A stretch of DNA of 64,000 bases from Oscillospiraceae bacterium NTUH-002-81 (GCA_032620915.1 CP136052.1:2208501-2272500), one strand, 5' to 3'. Positions 27,473-36,373 are shown, numbered from the stretch's first letter. Made by a program: numbers and translations. The notes: a model not told the origin generated them from the sequence alone.

Positions 27473-28707
27473 TTATCGCAAATGTTCATACGCTTTTACG
27501 CTGCCGCCCGCAAAGGTGGGCAGCTGGGTATATTCCGCAAATCCGGCCTGCAGCACCGGATAAGCCACAGCCGCGCCGGTTCCCTCTCCCATCCGCATGT
27601 CCGCGTAGAGAAACGGTTCCAGTCCCAGCGCCTCCAGCATCCATTTTCCCGCCGGTTCCCCGGAACAGTGGGTAGCGATCATGGCATCTCTTGCCGCCGG
27701 GCAAAGCTTCCAGGCACAGCAGGCAGCCACCGAAGAAATGAAGCCGTCGATGAGCACCGGCATCTGATATCTGGCACCGCCCAGAAAAAGTCCGGTAAGC
27801 CCGGCAATGTCCAGACCGCCCACTTTCGCCAGCACGTCCAGCGGATCTGCGGCATCCGGCTGATTGATCTTGAGCGCCCGGTCGATCACTGCGATCTTGC
27901 GACGCAGCCCTTCCCCGGACAACCCGGCGCCATACCCGGTCACCTCCTGGGGGGAACGTCCAAGAAATACCGCCGCCATGGCACTGCTGGTGGTGGTATT
28001 TCCGATGCCCATCTCCCCGGTGATCACCAGGTTACGACCCTCTTCTTTCAGTTCCTTCATGACAGAAAGTCCGGTGAGAATGGCTTTTGCCCCTTCCTCT
28101 CTCGTCATGGCCGGCTCTACAGCAATGTTTCCCGTTCCCGGCCGCACCCGGCAGTTGCGGATCCGCGGATGCTTCCCTTCCGTTTTCATGCCAATGTTGA
28201 CGGGATAGACCGGTGCCCCAAACTGGCGGGCCAGAATGCACACTGCCGAAATGCCCGCGCCCATATTTTCCAGCACCTGGGCCGTCACCTCGCTGCCGCT
28301 CTGGGAAACCCCCCTCTTCCACCACGCCGTTGTCCGCGCCCATGATGACCACCGTCGGACGGCTGATGTCAGGCTGTATGGTGCCCTGGATCCCGGCCAC
28401 CCGCACCACCGCTTCCTCCAGCTTTCCAAAACTGCGCAGCGGTTTGCAAAGGGTATCCCACCGGTTCCAGGTGTCTGTCATCATCTGTCGGTCGGCACCG
28501 GAAATCCGGGTAATTTCCTTATCAAGAGTATCTTCCCAGGAACTGTTCCGTGCCGCTTTTTCCATTTTCAAAAGCATCTGTTCCCATTTTTTCTTCCTCT
28601 GGCTTCCTCGATCCTTCCAACCCTTTCTGCATTTTGGGCTGCACCGATTCTTCCGTCTGCCATGGTGCCTCCGTCTGTATCTTTCCCCACTGGTTCTGCT
28701 TTTTCAT
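27473..28707 (-). CDS. cobT: Nicotinate-nucleotide-dimethylbenzimidazole phosphoribosyltransferase, two frameshifts as given
   Basis: Makes alpha-ribazole phosphate for the lower loop. Reconstructed length about 410 residues. Motifs: GADNGVVEEGV, the catalytic glutamate loop MGIGNTTTSSAM, and GGLDIAGLTG. The start is the ATG at 28707, overlapping the cbiC stop, with AAGGAG eight bases upstream. This adds an N-terminal extension of about 50 charged residues. One break is at 28587-28592 (six A, five expected, reading EEKWEQMLLK) and one at 28309-28314 (six G, five expected, reading EEGVSQSGSE). A later ATG at 28577 is possible but has no ribosome site. Confidence 0.85.
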
Positions 28708-29357
28708 CAGACGTTCTCCTTTTTTGGCGCATACAACAGCGCGTTGCAGATCGCCGCCGCAATGTTGCTGCCGCCCTTTCGGCCTCTGGCCACAATATAG
28801 GGCACTTCTGTCTGCATGATCAGTTCCTTTGCCTCCACCACATGGACAAATCCCACCGGCACGCCGATGATCAGCGCCGGGGAAAAGCCGTTTTCCCGGA
28901 TCAGGTCATACAGACGGATCAATGCGGTCGGTGCGTTGCCTATGGCAAAGATCAGCGGCCCCGGAAGCGCTGCCGCCCGCTCCATGGAAACCGCAGACCG
29001 GGTGATGCCCCGCGCCTTCGCTTCCCTTGCCACGTCCGCATCCTGAATAAAACAGTGGACGCTGCCGCCGTATTCCGCCAGCTTCCGCTTGTTGATCCCG
29101 GCCATGGCCATGGTGGTATCCGTGACGATATGGGCACCGTTTTGCAGGGCGCGGATGCCCGTTTCCACGGCTCCCGGACTGAAACAGAGGTTGTCCGCGT
29201 AATCAAAATCCGCCGACGTGTGAATGCATCTGCGGATCACAGAAAACTCCGGCTCCGGGAAGGTGCGTTCCCCCAGCTCCTGACAGATGATCTCCATGCT
29301 GCGCTTTTCGATATCCTCCGGCCGCACCGGATCCGGCTTTTTAATGATCTCACTCAT
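28707..29357 (-). CDS. cbiC: Cobalt-precorrin-8 methylmutase
   Basis: 216 residues. It moves the methyl group from C11 to C12 to give cobyrinate. The catalytic histidine is His-46 in RCIHTSAD; DTTMAMAGINK, GNAPTAL and GVPVGFVHVVEAK are family motifs. The start overlaps the cobyric acid synthase stop by four bases and the stop overlaps the cobT start, so it is tightly coupled. Confidence 0.94.
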   Translation of the reverse strand: MSEIIKKPDPVRPEDIEKRSMEIICQELGERTFPEPEFSVIRRCIHTSADFDYADNLCFSPGAVETGIRALQNGAHIVTDTTMAMAGINKRKLAEYGGSVHCFIQDADVAREAKARGITRSAVSMERAAALPGPLIFAIGNAPTALIRLYDLIRENGFSPALIIGVPVGFVHVVEAKELIMQTEVPYIVARGRKGGSNIAAAICNALLYAPKKENV

Positions 29358-30886
29358 GCGTCTATCCCCTTTTCCAGTATCATATAAATGGCTTCCATAT
29401 CCACCGACCGTCGAAGCAGATCTGCCAGCCGGTCGTATTCCTGTTCCTTGATCTGCGTCCGGGAAAGCTCCGGCGCTTCCAGACGAATGCCCTTCTTCTG
29501 CCGCAGCCAGGTCAGCAGCCGCTCCGCCGTCTCTCCCTCGTCAAAAATGCCATGGAGATACGTGCCGCAGGCCAGCCCGTCGTCGCTGACACAGCCGTCC
29601 TCCCGTCCATCGGAAAGCCGCAGAAAAGGCGCCGCGCCCTCTGCCAGAACGGAAGTACCCATGTGGATCTCATAGCCGGATACCTCGGGCAGCGCCTCTG
29701 CAGCTGCTCCGTCTTCCGTATGCCCAGACAGTACCTCCGGCAGATGCAGCACCCTTCCCCGCATCCGGGTTCTTGTCTTCTCCGCCGAAAAAACTGTGGA
29801 CACCGGCAGCAGTCCCATACCCCGCAGGGTGCCTCCCGCCTCCACGCCGTCGGGATCGCTGACCTGCTCACCCATCATCTGATACCCGCCGCAGATGCCA
29901 AACACCGGCACGCCTTCCCCGTGCAGCCGACAGATGGCAGCTTCCAGGCCGCACTCCCGCAGCCATTTCAGATCCTCCAGCGTATTTTTCGTTCCCGGCA
30001 GAAAAATCAGATCCGGCCTGCCCAGTTTTTCTACGGAAGAGACATAGCGCACATGGACGCCTGCCCGGTGTTCCAGTGCAAAAAAATCCGTAAAATTGGA
30101 AATTTTCGGCAGACGGATCACCGCCACGTCGGCCTGTCCCGCCACCGGCCGGTCTTCTGTCAGCCGCTCGGACAGGCTGTCCTCCTCGTCCAGGTCAAAG
30201 GGCTCCATGGGAATGACGCCCAGCACGGGAATGCCCGTCAGCTCCCGGATTTTATTCAGGCCCGGCCGCAGGATCTCCACATCCCCCCGGAATTTGTTGA
30301 TGAGAATGCCCTTGATATACGCCCGTTGCTCCGGCGGCAGCAGCATCACCGTGCCGTACACGGAGGCAAACACGCCGCCCCGGTCGATATCCGCCACCAG
30401 CAGCACCGGCGCCCCGGCCATCCGGGCCATGCCCATATTGACGATATCATTTTCCATCAGGTTGATCTCCGCCGGACTGCCCGCACCCTCCAGCACGATC
30501 ACGTCATAATCAGATGCCAGCTTCTCATAGGCCTGCTTCACCGCAGGGATAAACTCCGGTTTCCGCCGGTAATAGTCCATGGCCCGCATGTTTTCCAGCA
30601 CCTCGCCGTTGACGATGACCTGACTGCCCATATTGCTGGTGGGTTTTAACAGGATGGGATTCATCTCCACCCGGGGCTCCACACCTGCGGCCTCCGCCTG
30701 CATCACCTGTGCCCGGCCCATTTCCAGCCCATCCTTCGTGATGTAGGAATTCAGCGCCATGTTCTGGGATTTAAACGGTGCCGTCCGATAGCCGTCCTGA
30801 TGAAAAATCCGGCAAAAACCGGCCGCCACAAAGCTTTTTCCCGCATTGGACATGGTTCCCTGTATCATGATCGATTTTGCGCTCAT
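29354..30886 (-). CDS. cbiP: Cobyric acid synthase
   Basis: 510 residues, amidating the b, d, e and g side chains. The N-terminal ATP-binding start is IQGTMSNAGKSF, with LEGAGSPAEINL, followed by a glutaminase domain with the nucleophile in FGICGGYQMMG. It is full length for the CobQ/CbiP family. ATGA overlaps occur at both ends with cobD and cbiC. Confidence 0.94.
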   Translation of the reverse strand: MSAKSIMIQGTMSNAGKSFVAAGFCRIFHQDGYRTAPFKSQNMALNSYITKDGLEMGRAQVMQAEAAGVEPRVEMNPILLKPTSNMGSQVIVNGEVLENMRAMDYYRRKPEFIPAVKQAYEKLASDYDVIVLEGAGSPAEINLMENDIVNMGMARMAGAPVLLVADIDRGGVFASVYGTVMLLPPEQRAYIKGILINKFRGDVEILRPGLNKIRELTGIPVLGVIPMEPFDLDEEDSLSERLTEDRPVAGQADVAVIRLPKISNFTDFFALEHRAGVHVRYVSSVEKLGRPDLIFLPGTKNTLEDLKWLRECGLEAAICRLHGEGVPVFGICGGYQMMGEQVSDPDGVEAGGTLRGMGLLPVSTVFSAEKTRTRMRGRVLHLPEVLSGHTEDGAAAEALPEVSGYEIHMGTSVLAEGAAPFLRLSDGREDGCVSDDGLACGTYLHGIFDEGETAERLLTWLRQKKGIRLEAPELSRTQIKEQEYDRLADLLRRSVDMEAIYMILEKGIDA

Positions 30887-32082
30887 CTGTGTTCCTCTCC
30901 TGTGATCTCTTTCAGTGCCTGCAGCAGACGGGCATTTTCGGTGTCTGTCCGCACCGCCGTCCGGTAATCCTCCGGCCCCAGCCCTTCATAGTTGCCGCAG
31001 CTGCGCAGAAGGATCTGTTTTTGCAGCAGCCGCTGTTCCAGATCCAGGTAACCCGGCGCATGAAAGCATAGGAAATTGGCCTGCCCGTTTTTCACCGAAA
31101 AGCCAAGGGCCTCCAGACCGGTTTTCAGCTTCTCCCGCAGCGGTCGGATCGCCCGGGACGTCTGTGCCGCCCAGTCGTCATGTGCTTTTGCCGCTGCGAT
31201 TCCGGCACTCTCCGCCACACAGCTCATCCCCCAGGCCTGCCCTGCCTGCTCTGCCTGACAAATCAATGCCTCATTGGCCGTCAGAAGATACCCCAGGCGG
31301 ATGCCCGGCATGGCAAACAGCTTTGTAAAGGACTTTAACAGCACCAGATTCGGATACTCGTTCAGGTAAGGCTTCCAGGAACGCGCCTTCTCCTGCCCGG
31401 TGAAATCCAAAAAGCACTCATCCATCACCACGGTAATGCCCCGCTCCCGGCACTTTGCCAGAAACGCAAGCCCCCAGTCCGGCTCCACGAAAAGACCGGT
31501 GGGGTTGTTGGGATTGCAGAGAAATGCCACATCGCCGGACTGCAGTTCATCAAACAGGCGGGATTTTCTCAGGCGATATGCACAATCTTTATCCGTCCGG
31601 CTGCTTTTCCGATCATCCAATACGATCCTTTTCCCTGAAAACTTCTCCTGATTGCCTGCTGCCATCTGTCCGACAGCATCCGTTACTTTCACAGGTGTTT
31701 CTTCTGCCGCTGCGTACAAAATTTTTGCTCCTGCCGCCGTCAGCGCCCGCCCATATTCCAGGAACGAGGGCGCACACACCAGTCCCCTGGCAGGCCGAAG
31801 CCCGTAACAGAGCCGAAAAATCACATCCGCCGCCCCGGCACCGGCCATCACCCATGCGGGAGACACCTGCTCTGCTTCTGCAATGGCTGCACGCAGCGCC
31901 CGCTGGGAAGGATCGGGATAAAAAGCCGCCCGGGAAAGTCCTTCCTGCATGGCCGCCTGTACACTTGACGGGCAGCCGAAGGGATTCAGGTTCGCAGAAA
32001 AATCCAGCAGCTCCCGGTAGTCTGTCCCCAGCAGCTGCGCCGCCTCAAACACCCGGCCACCGTGACCGTTATGGCCTGCCAT
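30883..32082 (-). CDS. cobD: L-threonine-O-3-phosphate decarboxylase
   Basis: About 399 residues, PLP-dependent class I/II aminotransferase fold. It makes (R)-1-amino-2-propanol phosphate for CbiB. The opening HGGRVFEAA and DFSANLNPFG are typical of CobD, and the Schiff-base lysine is near 254 in SFTKLFAMPG. The start is taken at ATG 32082, with GGAG nine bases upstream; an ATG at 32109 is also possible. A segment near 130-165 (KVTDAVGQMAAGNQEKFSGK) looks longer than in relatives. Confidence 0.88.
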   Translation of the reverse strand: MAGHNGHGGRVFEAAQLLGTDYRELLDFSANLNPFGCPSSVQAAMQEGLSRAAFYPDPSQRALRAAIAEAEQVSPAWVMAGAGAADVIFRLCYGLRPARGLVCAPSFLEYGRALTAAGAKILYAAAEETPVKVTDAVGQMAAGNQEKFSGKRIVLDDRKSSRTDKDCAYRLRKSRLFDELQSGDVAFLCNPNNPTGLFVEPDWGLAFLAKCRERGITVVMDECFLDFTGQEKARSWKPYLNEYPNLVLLKSFTKLFAMPGIRLGYLLTANEALICQAEQAGQAWGMSCVAESAGIAAAKAHDDWAAQTSRAIRPLREKLKTGLEALGFSVKNGQANFLCFHAPGYLDLEQRLLQKQILLRSCGNYEGLGPEDYRTAVRTDTENARLLQALKEITGEEHR

Positions 32083-32833
32083 ATCCTTTTTCTCCACCTG
32101 TTTTCTCATACCCTCTGGCCGTCACCATCCGCCCATCCAGCACCCGGGTAGCGGAATTTCCGACGATCATCACACAGAACATATCCACCTGCTCCGGCTC
32201 CACCGTCTCCAGCGTGCCGATCCACCGGCTCTGCCCGTCCCGTCCGGCGTTTCGCACGATGCCCACCACCGTGTCCGGGGAAAGGAGGCTTCGCAGGATT
32301 GCCAGCGCATCATCCAGCGGCTTCGTCCGGGTATGGCTTCTGGGATTGTACAGACAGATGACGAAATCTCCCGCCGCTGCCGCTGCCAGCCTCTTGCGGA
32401 TCACCGCCGCCGGGGTCAGCAAATCACTGAGGCTGATGATACAGAAATCATTCATCAGCGGCGCCCCCAGCACGGACGCTGCCATGACTGCTGCAGTGAT
32501 GCCCGGGACGATCTCCACTTCCACACCATCTGTTTTCCCTGCCGCCAGCAGCTCCAGCACCAGCCCTGCCATACCGTAGATGCCCGCATCTCCGCTGCAC
32601 ACCAGCGCCACGCACTGCCCCTGTCCGGCCCTTTCGATGGCCTGCATGCAGCGCTCCCGCTCGGTGCGCATGGGCGTCTGCACATATTCCTTCTCCGAAA
32701 ACAGATCCCGCACCAGGGCAATGTAGGTCGTATAGCCGATGACCACATCCGCTTCTTCCACAGCCGCCCGGGCTTTTTCACTCATATACTGCTGTCCGCC
32801 GGGGCCCAGCCCCACCACATAAAGCTTTCCCAT
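32069..32833 (-). CDS. cbiH: Precorrin-3B / cobalt-factor III C17-methyltransferase
   Basis: 254 residues of the tetrapyrrole methylase fold. VGLGPGG at the start binds S-adenosylmethionine, and CSGDAGIYGMAG, VPGITAAVMAAS and SLSDLLTPAAVI are typical of CbiH/CobJ. It performs ring contraction with C17 methylation. It follows cbiF by nine bases and overlaps the cobD start. Confidence 0.92.
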   Translation of the reverse strand: MGKLYVVGLGPGGQQYMSEKARAAVEEADVVIGYTTYIALVRDLFSEKEYVQTPMRTERERCMQAIERAGQGQCVALVCSGDAGIYGMAGLVLELLAAGKTDGVEVEIVPGITAAVMAASVLGAPLMNDFCIISLSDLLTPAAVIRKRLAAAAAGDFVICLYNPRSHTRTKPLDDALAILRSLLSPDTVVGIVRNAGRDGQSRWIGTLETVEPEQVDMFCVMIVGNSATRVLDGRMVTARGYEKTGGEKGYGRP

Positions 32834-32842
32834 ACTGCCTCC

Positions 32843-33601
32843 TTATTTCTCTGAAATGCCCTTCCGGTATCCGTGGGTAAATGTCTTATCATACAGCTTC
32901 GACAGCTCATGATCGCTGCCCAGAAAACCGCCCACCAGGATCAGCGCCGTCTTTGTGATGCCTGCGGCCTCCACCTCTGCCGCCAGCGTGCCCAGGGTGG
33001 CCCGGACGATTTTCTCATCCTGCCAGGTGGCCTTGTATACCGCCGCTGCCGGGGTATTTTCTCCATAGGCGGGGATCAGCTGCTCACAGAGCTTCCGAAT
33101 CTGTCCCACGCTCAGGAAAATCACCATGGTTGCCTGATGCGCTGCCAGCGCCCGGATGCCTTCCCGCTCCGGCACCGGGGTGCGTCCCTCCATCCGGGTC
33201 AGGATCACTGTCTGGCTCACGCCGGGCAGAGTATACTCCGCATGCAGCGCCGCTGCCGCCCCGAGAAAAGAGCTGACACCCGGAACGATCTCATAGGGAA
33301 TGCCCAGCGCCTCCAGCCGGTCCATCTGCTCCCGGTGGGCGCCGTAGATCGCCGGATCTCCCGTGTGTACCCGGGCCGTGGTAAGGCCCTCTTTTTCCGC
33401 CTGCTCCATCACCGCGATGACCTGATCCAGATGCATCCCGGCACTGTCATACACCACCGCCTCCGGTTTCCGGTCCGCCAGCACCTGGGGATTCACCAGC
33501 GAACCCGCATAAATGATCACATCCGCCCGGTCAATGATCTTTTTTCCCTTGATTGTCAGAAGCTCGGGATCTCCCGGCCCTGCACCGATAAAATATACCA
33601 T
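32843..33601 (-). CDS. cbiF: Cobalt-precorrin-4 C11-methyltransferase
   Basis: About 252 residues. The opening VYFIGAGPGDPELLTIKG, then HTGDPAIYGA and VPGVSSFLGAAA identify the CbiF/CobM group of SAM-dependent corrin methylases. An ATG at 33661 lies further upstream in frame, but the ATG at 33601 begins exactly at the conserved start of the family. The ribosome site is weak (GGAAGGGAA about 16 bases away), so coupling to cbiL may matter. Confidence 0.9.
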   Translation of the reverse strand: MVYFIGAGPGDPELLTIKGKKIIDRADVIIYAGSLVNPQVLADRKPEAVVYDSAGMHLDQVIAVMEQAEKEGLTTARVHTGDPAIYGAHREQMDRLEALGIPYEIVPGVSSFLGAAAALHAEYTLPGVSQTVILTRMEGRTPVPEREGIRALAAHQATMVIFLSVGQIRKLCEQLIPAYGENTPAAAVYKATWQDEKIVRATLGTLAAEVEAAGITKTALILVGGFLGSDHELSKLYDKTFTHGYRKGISEK

Positions 33602-33657
33602 ATTCTGTATCTGTTCCCTTCCTCTGTTCCCATCCGGTCTTTTTACAGGATAAAAAA

Positions 33658-34218
33658 TCACGTCCTGTCATACTTTTTATTCACAATGACTGTCGTAAAA
33701 TATCCGTAATCCCGGTCTGCCTCCAGTTCGCCCACGTATTCTCCGGGCAACCCCAGGTCTGCAAACACCACCGCCACGCTCTCCTGATCCCGGGCCAGAC
33801 TGATGCCTGCCAGCGCCGCCCCTGCGGAAGCCGCCGAAATGCCCGGCACCAGCTCTGCCGCAAATCCCCGCCTTTTCAATAATTGAAACACGTACATGCA
33901 CGTGCTGTACAGTGTCACATCCCCCAGCGTCACCAGCGTCACCTGTCTGCCTTCCTCCAGCAGTGCCCCGATGGCCTCCGCCGCCTGTACGGCGCAGGTT
34001 TTCCACGCCTGCCGGTCACCCGACATGGAAAATTCCAGCTCCAGCACCGGTTTTTCCTTCAGATCCACCGCCTGCTTTACGATAGAAAACGCGGTTGCCG
34101 CCTTTCCATTCACCGGCACCGCCAGCACATCCGCCGCTTTTATACATCTTTTTGCCTTTTCCGTCAGCAGCGCAGGATCTCCCGGCCCCACGCCGATACC
34201 ATAAAAAATTCCAGCCAT
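33658..34218 (-). CDS. cbiL: Cobalt-precorrin-2 C20-methyltransferase, internally shortened
   Basis: About 186 residues against some 230-240 in the family. The N-terminal domain is normal: YGIGVGPGDPALLT, LGDVTLYST and VPGISAASAGAA. The C-terminal domain passes from ESVAVVFA directly to DLGLPGEYVGEL and YFTTVIVNKK. The segment that in Salmonella CbiL contains DSLVLMK and the next helix, about 45 residues, is absent. The frame is intact, so this looks like an in-frame deletion and might impair function. ATG 34218 has GGAG nine bases upstream. It is the first gene of the operon. Confidence 0.87.
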   Translation of the reverse strand: MAGIFYGIGVGPGDPALLTEKAKRCIKAADVLAVPVNGKAATAFSIVKQAVDLKEKPVLELEFSMSGDRQAWKTCAVQAAEAIGALLEEGRQVTLVTLGDVTLYSTCMYVFQLLKRRGFAAELVPGISAASAGAALAGISLARDQESVAVVFADLGLPGEYVGELEADRDYGYFTTVIVNKKYDRT

Positions 34219-34274
34219 ATCATCTTTCTCCAACCCTGAAACCGATTCGTGCAGACCGATTTTTCATCTTTTCT

Positions 34275-34303
34275 ATCATACACCAACCGCCCCGTCTTTC
34301 CAA
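34275..34303 (-). promoter_or_regulatory. Sigma-A promoter of the cobalamin operon
   Basis: TTGGAA (34298-34303) and TATGAT (34275-34280) are exactly 17 bases apart, about 55 bases ahead of the cbiL ATG. The leader is too short for a cobalamin riboswitch and has no recognisable B12 box, so control must come from elsewhere. Confidence 0.7.
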
Positions 34304-34353
34304 TAGTTTTGCACAAGTTCTTTCTGCAGCCGCATATCGCATAATATAAATAG

Positions 34354-34390
34354 AGAGAAAAAAGCACCCGTCATTTCTGACAGGTGCTTT
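34354..34390 (-). terminator. Terminator of the permease-mscL transcript
   Basis: A 13-base stem (34378-34390 with 34361-34373, one mismatch or wobble) and a four-base loop are followed by a T run on the minus strand. It insulates mscL from the cobalamin promoter just downstream. Confidence 0.85.
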
Positions 34391-34424
34391 CCGGATAGCA
34401 TGATACAAATCATGTACATGTTGC

Positions 34425-34889
34425 TTACAGCTTCGGCGGCTCTTCGCCGATCACATCCAGCACAGATGTGCAGTGCGGGCAGCGGGTTGCCTCGATGGCG
34501 ATCTCGGATCTGCAGTACGGGCACTTTTTCGTGGTCGGTGCTGCCGGTGCCGGTTTGCCCTTGGGCTCTCTGATCTTATTGATCATTTTTACGATCATGA
34601 ATACCACAAAGGCCATGATGATGAAATTGATCACGCCGGAGATGAACACGCCGATGTTGACGGTGGCAACGCCCTCGGGCACTGCAGACAGAGTGTCATA
34701 GTGCTTGCCGTCCATGGCGAAGAAAATATTGGAAAAATCGATTTTTCCGGTGAGGACAGAAAGCAGCGGCATGATCACATCATTCACCAGCGTGCTGACC
34801 AGAGAATTGAACGCACCGCCGATGATAATGCCGACTGCCATATCAATCATGTTGCCTTTGATCGCAAATTCTTTAAATTCTTTGAGCAT
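34425..34889 (-). CDS. mscL: Large-conductance mechanosensitive channel with C-terminal zinc ribbon
   Basis: 154 residues. It opens an osmotic safety valve in the membrane. The start LKEFKEFAIKGNMIDMAVGI and the TM1 core GGAFNSLVSTLVND are typical, and TM2 is IMAFVVFMIVKMINKI. After a Pro/Ala linker the C-terminus carries CPYC (123-126) and CPHC (137-140), a probable zinc ribbon replacing the usual charged bundle end. GAGGAGG lies nine bases before the ATG. It is 35 bases downstream of the purine permease gene. Confidence 0.92.
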   Translation of the reverse strand: MLKEFKEFAIKGNMIDMAVGIIIGGAFNSLVSTLVNDVIMPLLSVLTGKIDFSNIFFAMDGKHYDTLSAVPEGVATVNIGVFISGVINFIIMAFVVFMIVKMINKIREPKGKPAPAAPTTKKCPYCRSEIAIEATRCPHCTSVLDVIGEEPPKL

Positions 34890-34924
34890 CTTTCATTTCC
34901 TCCTCTTTTGTTTTCAGAATGGTT

Positions 34925-36295
34925 TTACAGGAAAATGTATTTCAGGATGAAAAGCACGGTCAGTACATACATCACCCAGCTTAACTTCTTCTCCTTTGCT
35001 TTTCCTGTCATCACTGTGATGATGGTGTAGGAAATCACACCGATGGTGATACCCTCGGAAATACTGTAAGCCAGCGGCATGAACAGGATGGTCAGGAAGG
35101 CCGGGATGGCTTCTGTCATGTCGTCGAAATTGATCTTTACCACGTTGCCGATCATGTAGAAGCCTACGATGATCAGGGCTGGTGCCGTCGCAAAGGACGG
35201 AATGGACAGGAACAGCGGGGACAGCAGAATGGACAGCAGGAACAGCACACCGGTCGTCAGGGAGGTCAGTCCGGTACGGCCGCCCTCGGTCACGCCGGAA
35301 GCACTCTCCACGAAGGTGGTGGTGGTGGATGTACCGAAAACAGCGCCTGCGCAGGTGGCAACGGCGTCTGCCATCAGCGCACCCTTGATGTGCGGCAGCT
35401 TGCCATCCTCATCCAGCATGTCAGCCTTGGTTGCCACACCGATGAGAGTACCCAGGGTGTCAAACACATCCACGAACAGGAACGCAAACATGATAACGAT
35501 GAAATCCAGCAGATTGATGCCGGACATATCCGCGCGGAATACAGCGCCAAAAGTCTTGCCGAAGGATGCCAGGTTGATGCCTGCGGAAAAATTCGGGTAC
35601 AGGGAGTACATACCTGCCTCTGCATCCGGCACATACAGGCCGATGGCCTGACAGATCATGCCCAGCACCCAGGTGATCAGGATACCGAACAGGATGCCGC
35701 CCTTTACATTTTTGATCAGCAGATAGCCGGTGATGATCACGCCAATGATGGCCAGCAGCGCGGTAATACCGATGCTGTGGAAGGTGCCGCCCTTGAAATT
35801 CTGGTAGGTCAGCAGCGTGGAATCGGAATTGACAATGATCTTGGCATTCTGCAGGCCGATGAAGGCGATGAACAGACCGATGCCGACGCTGACAGCGCTT
35901 TTCAGTGTCATGGGGATGGCATCAAAAATAGCTTCCCGCACGTTGGCAAAGGACATGATGATAAATACGATACCTTCCGCAAATACAGCCATCAGTGCCA
36001 CTTCCCAGGAAATGCCTCTGCCCAGGCAGACCGTGTATGCAAAGTAGGCATTCAGGCCCATGCCCGGTGCCAGTGCGAAGGGATAGTTGGCAAACAGTGC
36101 CATGCAGACCGTTCCCACAAAGGATGCCAGCGCAGTGGCAATGAGCACGGCAGACGCATCCATGCCGGCAGCTGACAGCATCGACGGGTTGACAGCCAGA
36201 ATATACGCCATCGTCATGAAGGTGGTGATACCGGCCATGATCTCCGTCTTCACCGTCGTGCGATTCTCTTTCAGCTTAAAAATAGATTCAAGCAT
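34925..36295 (-). CDS. NCS2-family purine (guanine/hypoxanthine, AzgA-like) permease
   Basis: About 456 residues with 12-14 hydrophobic segments. ENRTTVKTEIMAGITTF and the following FANYPFALAPGMGLNAYFAY are signatures of the AzgA/PbuG branch of NCS2. ATG 36295 has AGGAGG seven bases upstream. It is expected to import hypoxanthine, guanine or adenine by proton symport. No purine riboswitch was recognised ahead of it; an extended -10 promoter is at 36365-36373. It is co-transcribed with mscL. Confidence 0.9.
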   Translation of the reverse strand: MLESIFKLKENRTTVKTEIMAGITTFMTMAYILAVNPSMLSAAGMDASAVLIATALASFVGTVCMALFANYPFALAPGMGLNAYFAYTVCLGRGISWEVALMAVFAEGIVFIIMSFANVREAIFDAIPMTLKSAVSVGIGLFIAFIGLQNAKIIVNSDSTLLTYQNFKGGTFHSIGITALLAIIGVIITGYLLIKNVKGGILFGILITWVLGMICQAIGLYVPDAEAGMYSLYPNFSAGINLASFGKTFGAVFRADMSGINLLDFIVIMFAFLFVDVFDTLGTLIGVATKADMLDEDGKLPHIKGALMADAVATCAGAVFGTSTTTTFVESASGVTEGGRTGLTSLTTGVLFLLSILLSPLFLSIPSFATAPALIIVGFYMIGNVVKINFDDMTEAIPAFLTILFMPLAYSISEGITIGVISYTIITVMTGKAKEKKLSWVMYVLTVLFILKYIFL

Positions 36296-36364
36296 TTTGT
36301 TTCCTCCTACATCTCTCTCTTTTTCGTATTTTATAAAATATTTATAAAATCCCATCGGCTCCTA

Positions 36365-36373
36365 TTATAGCAT
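36365..36373 (-). promoter_or_regulatory. Extended -10 promoter of the purine permease gene
   Basis: TGCTATAAT on the minus strand (TATAAT at 36365-36370), about 70 bases ahead of the ATG. The -35 match 17 bases upstream (TGGAAG) is weak. Confidence 0.55.

Noticed and set aside
28522..28707. Separate 61-codon gene between cbiC and cobT
   Set aside because: Its start signals are good but its reading overlaps cobT and joins it in frame once one A is removed; it is better seen as the cobT N-terminus.
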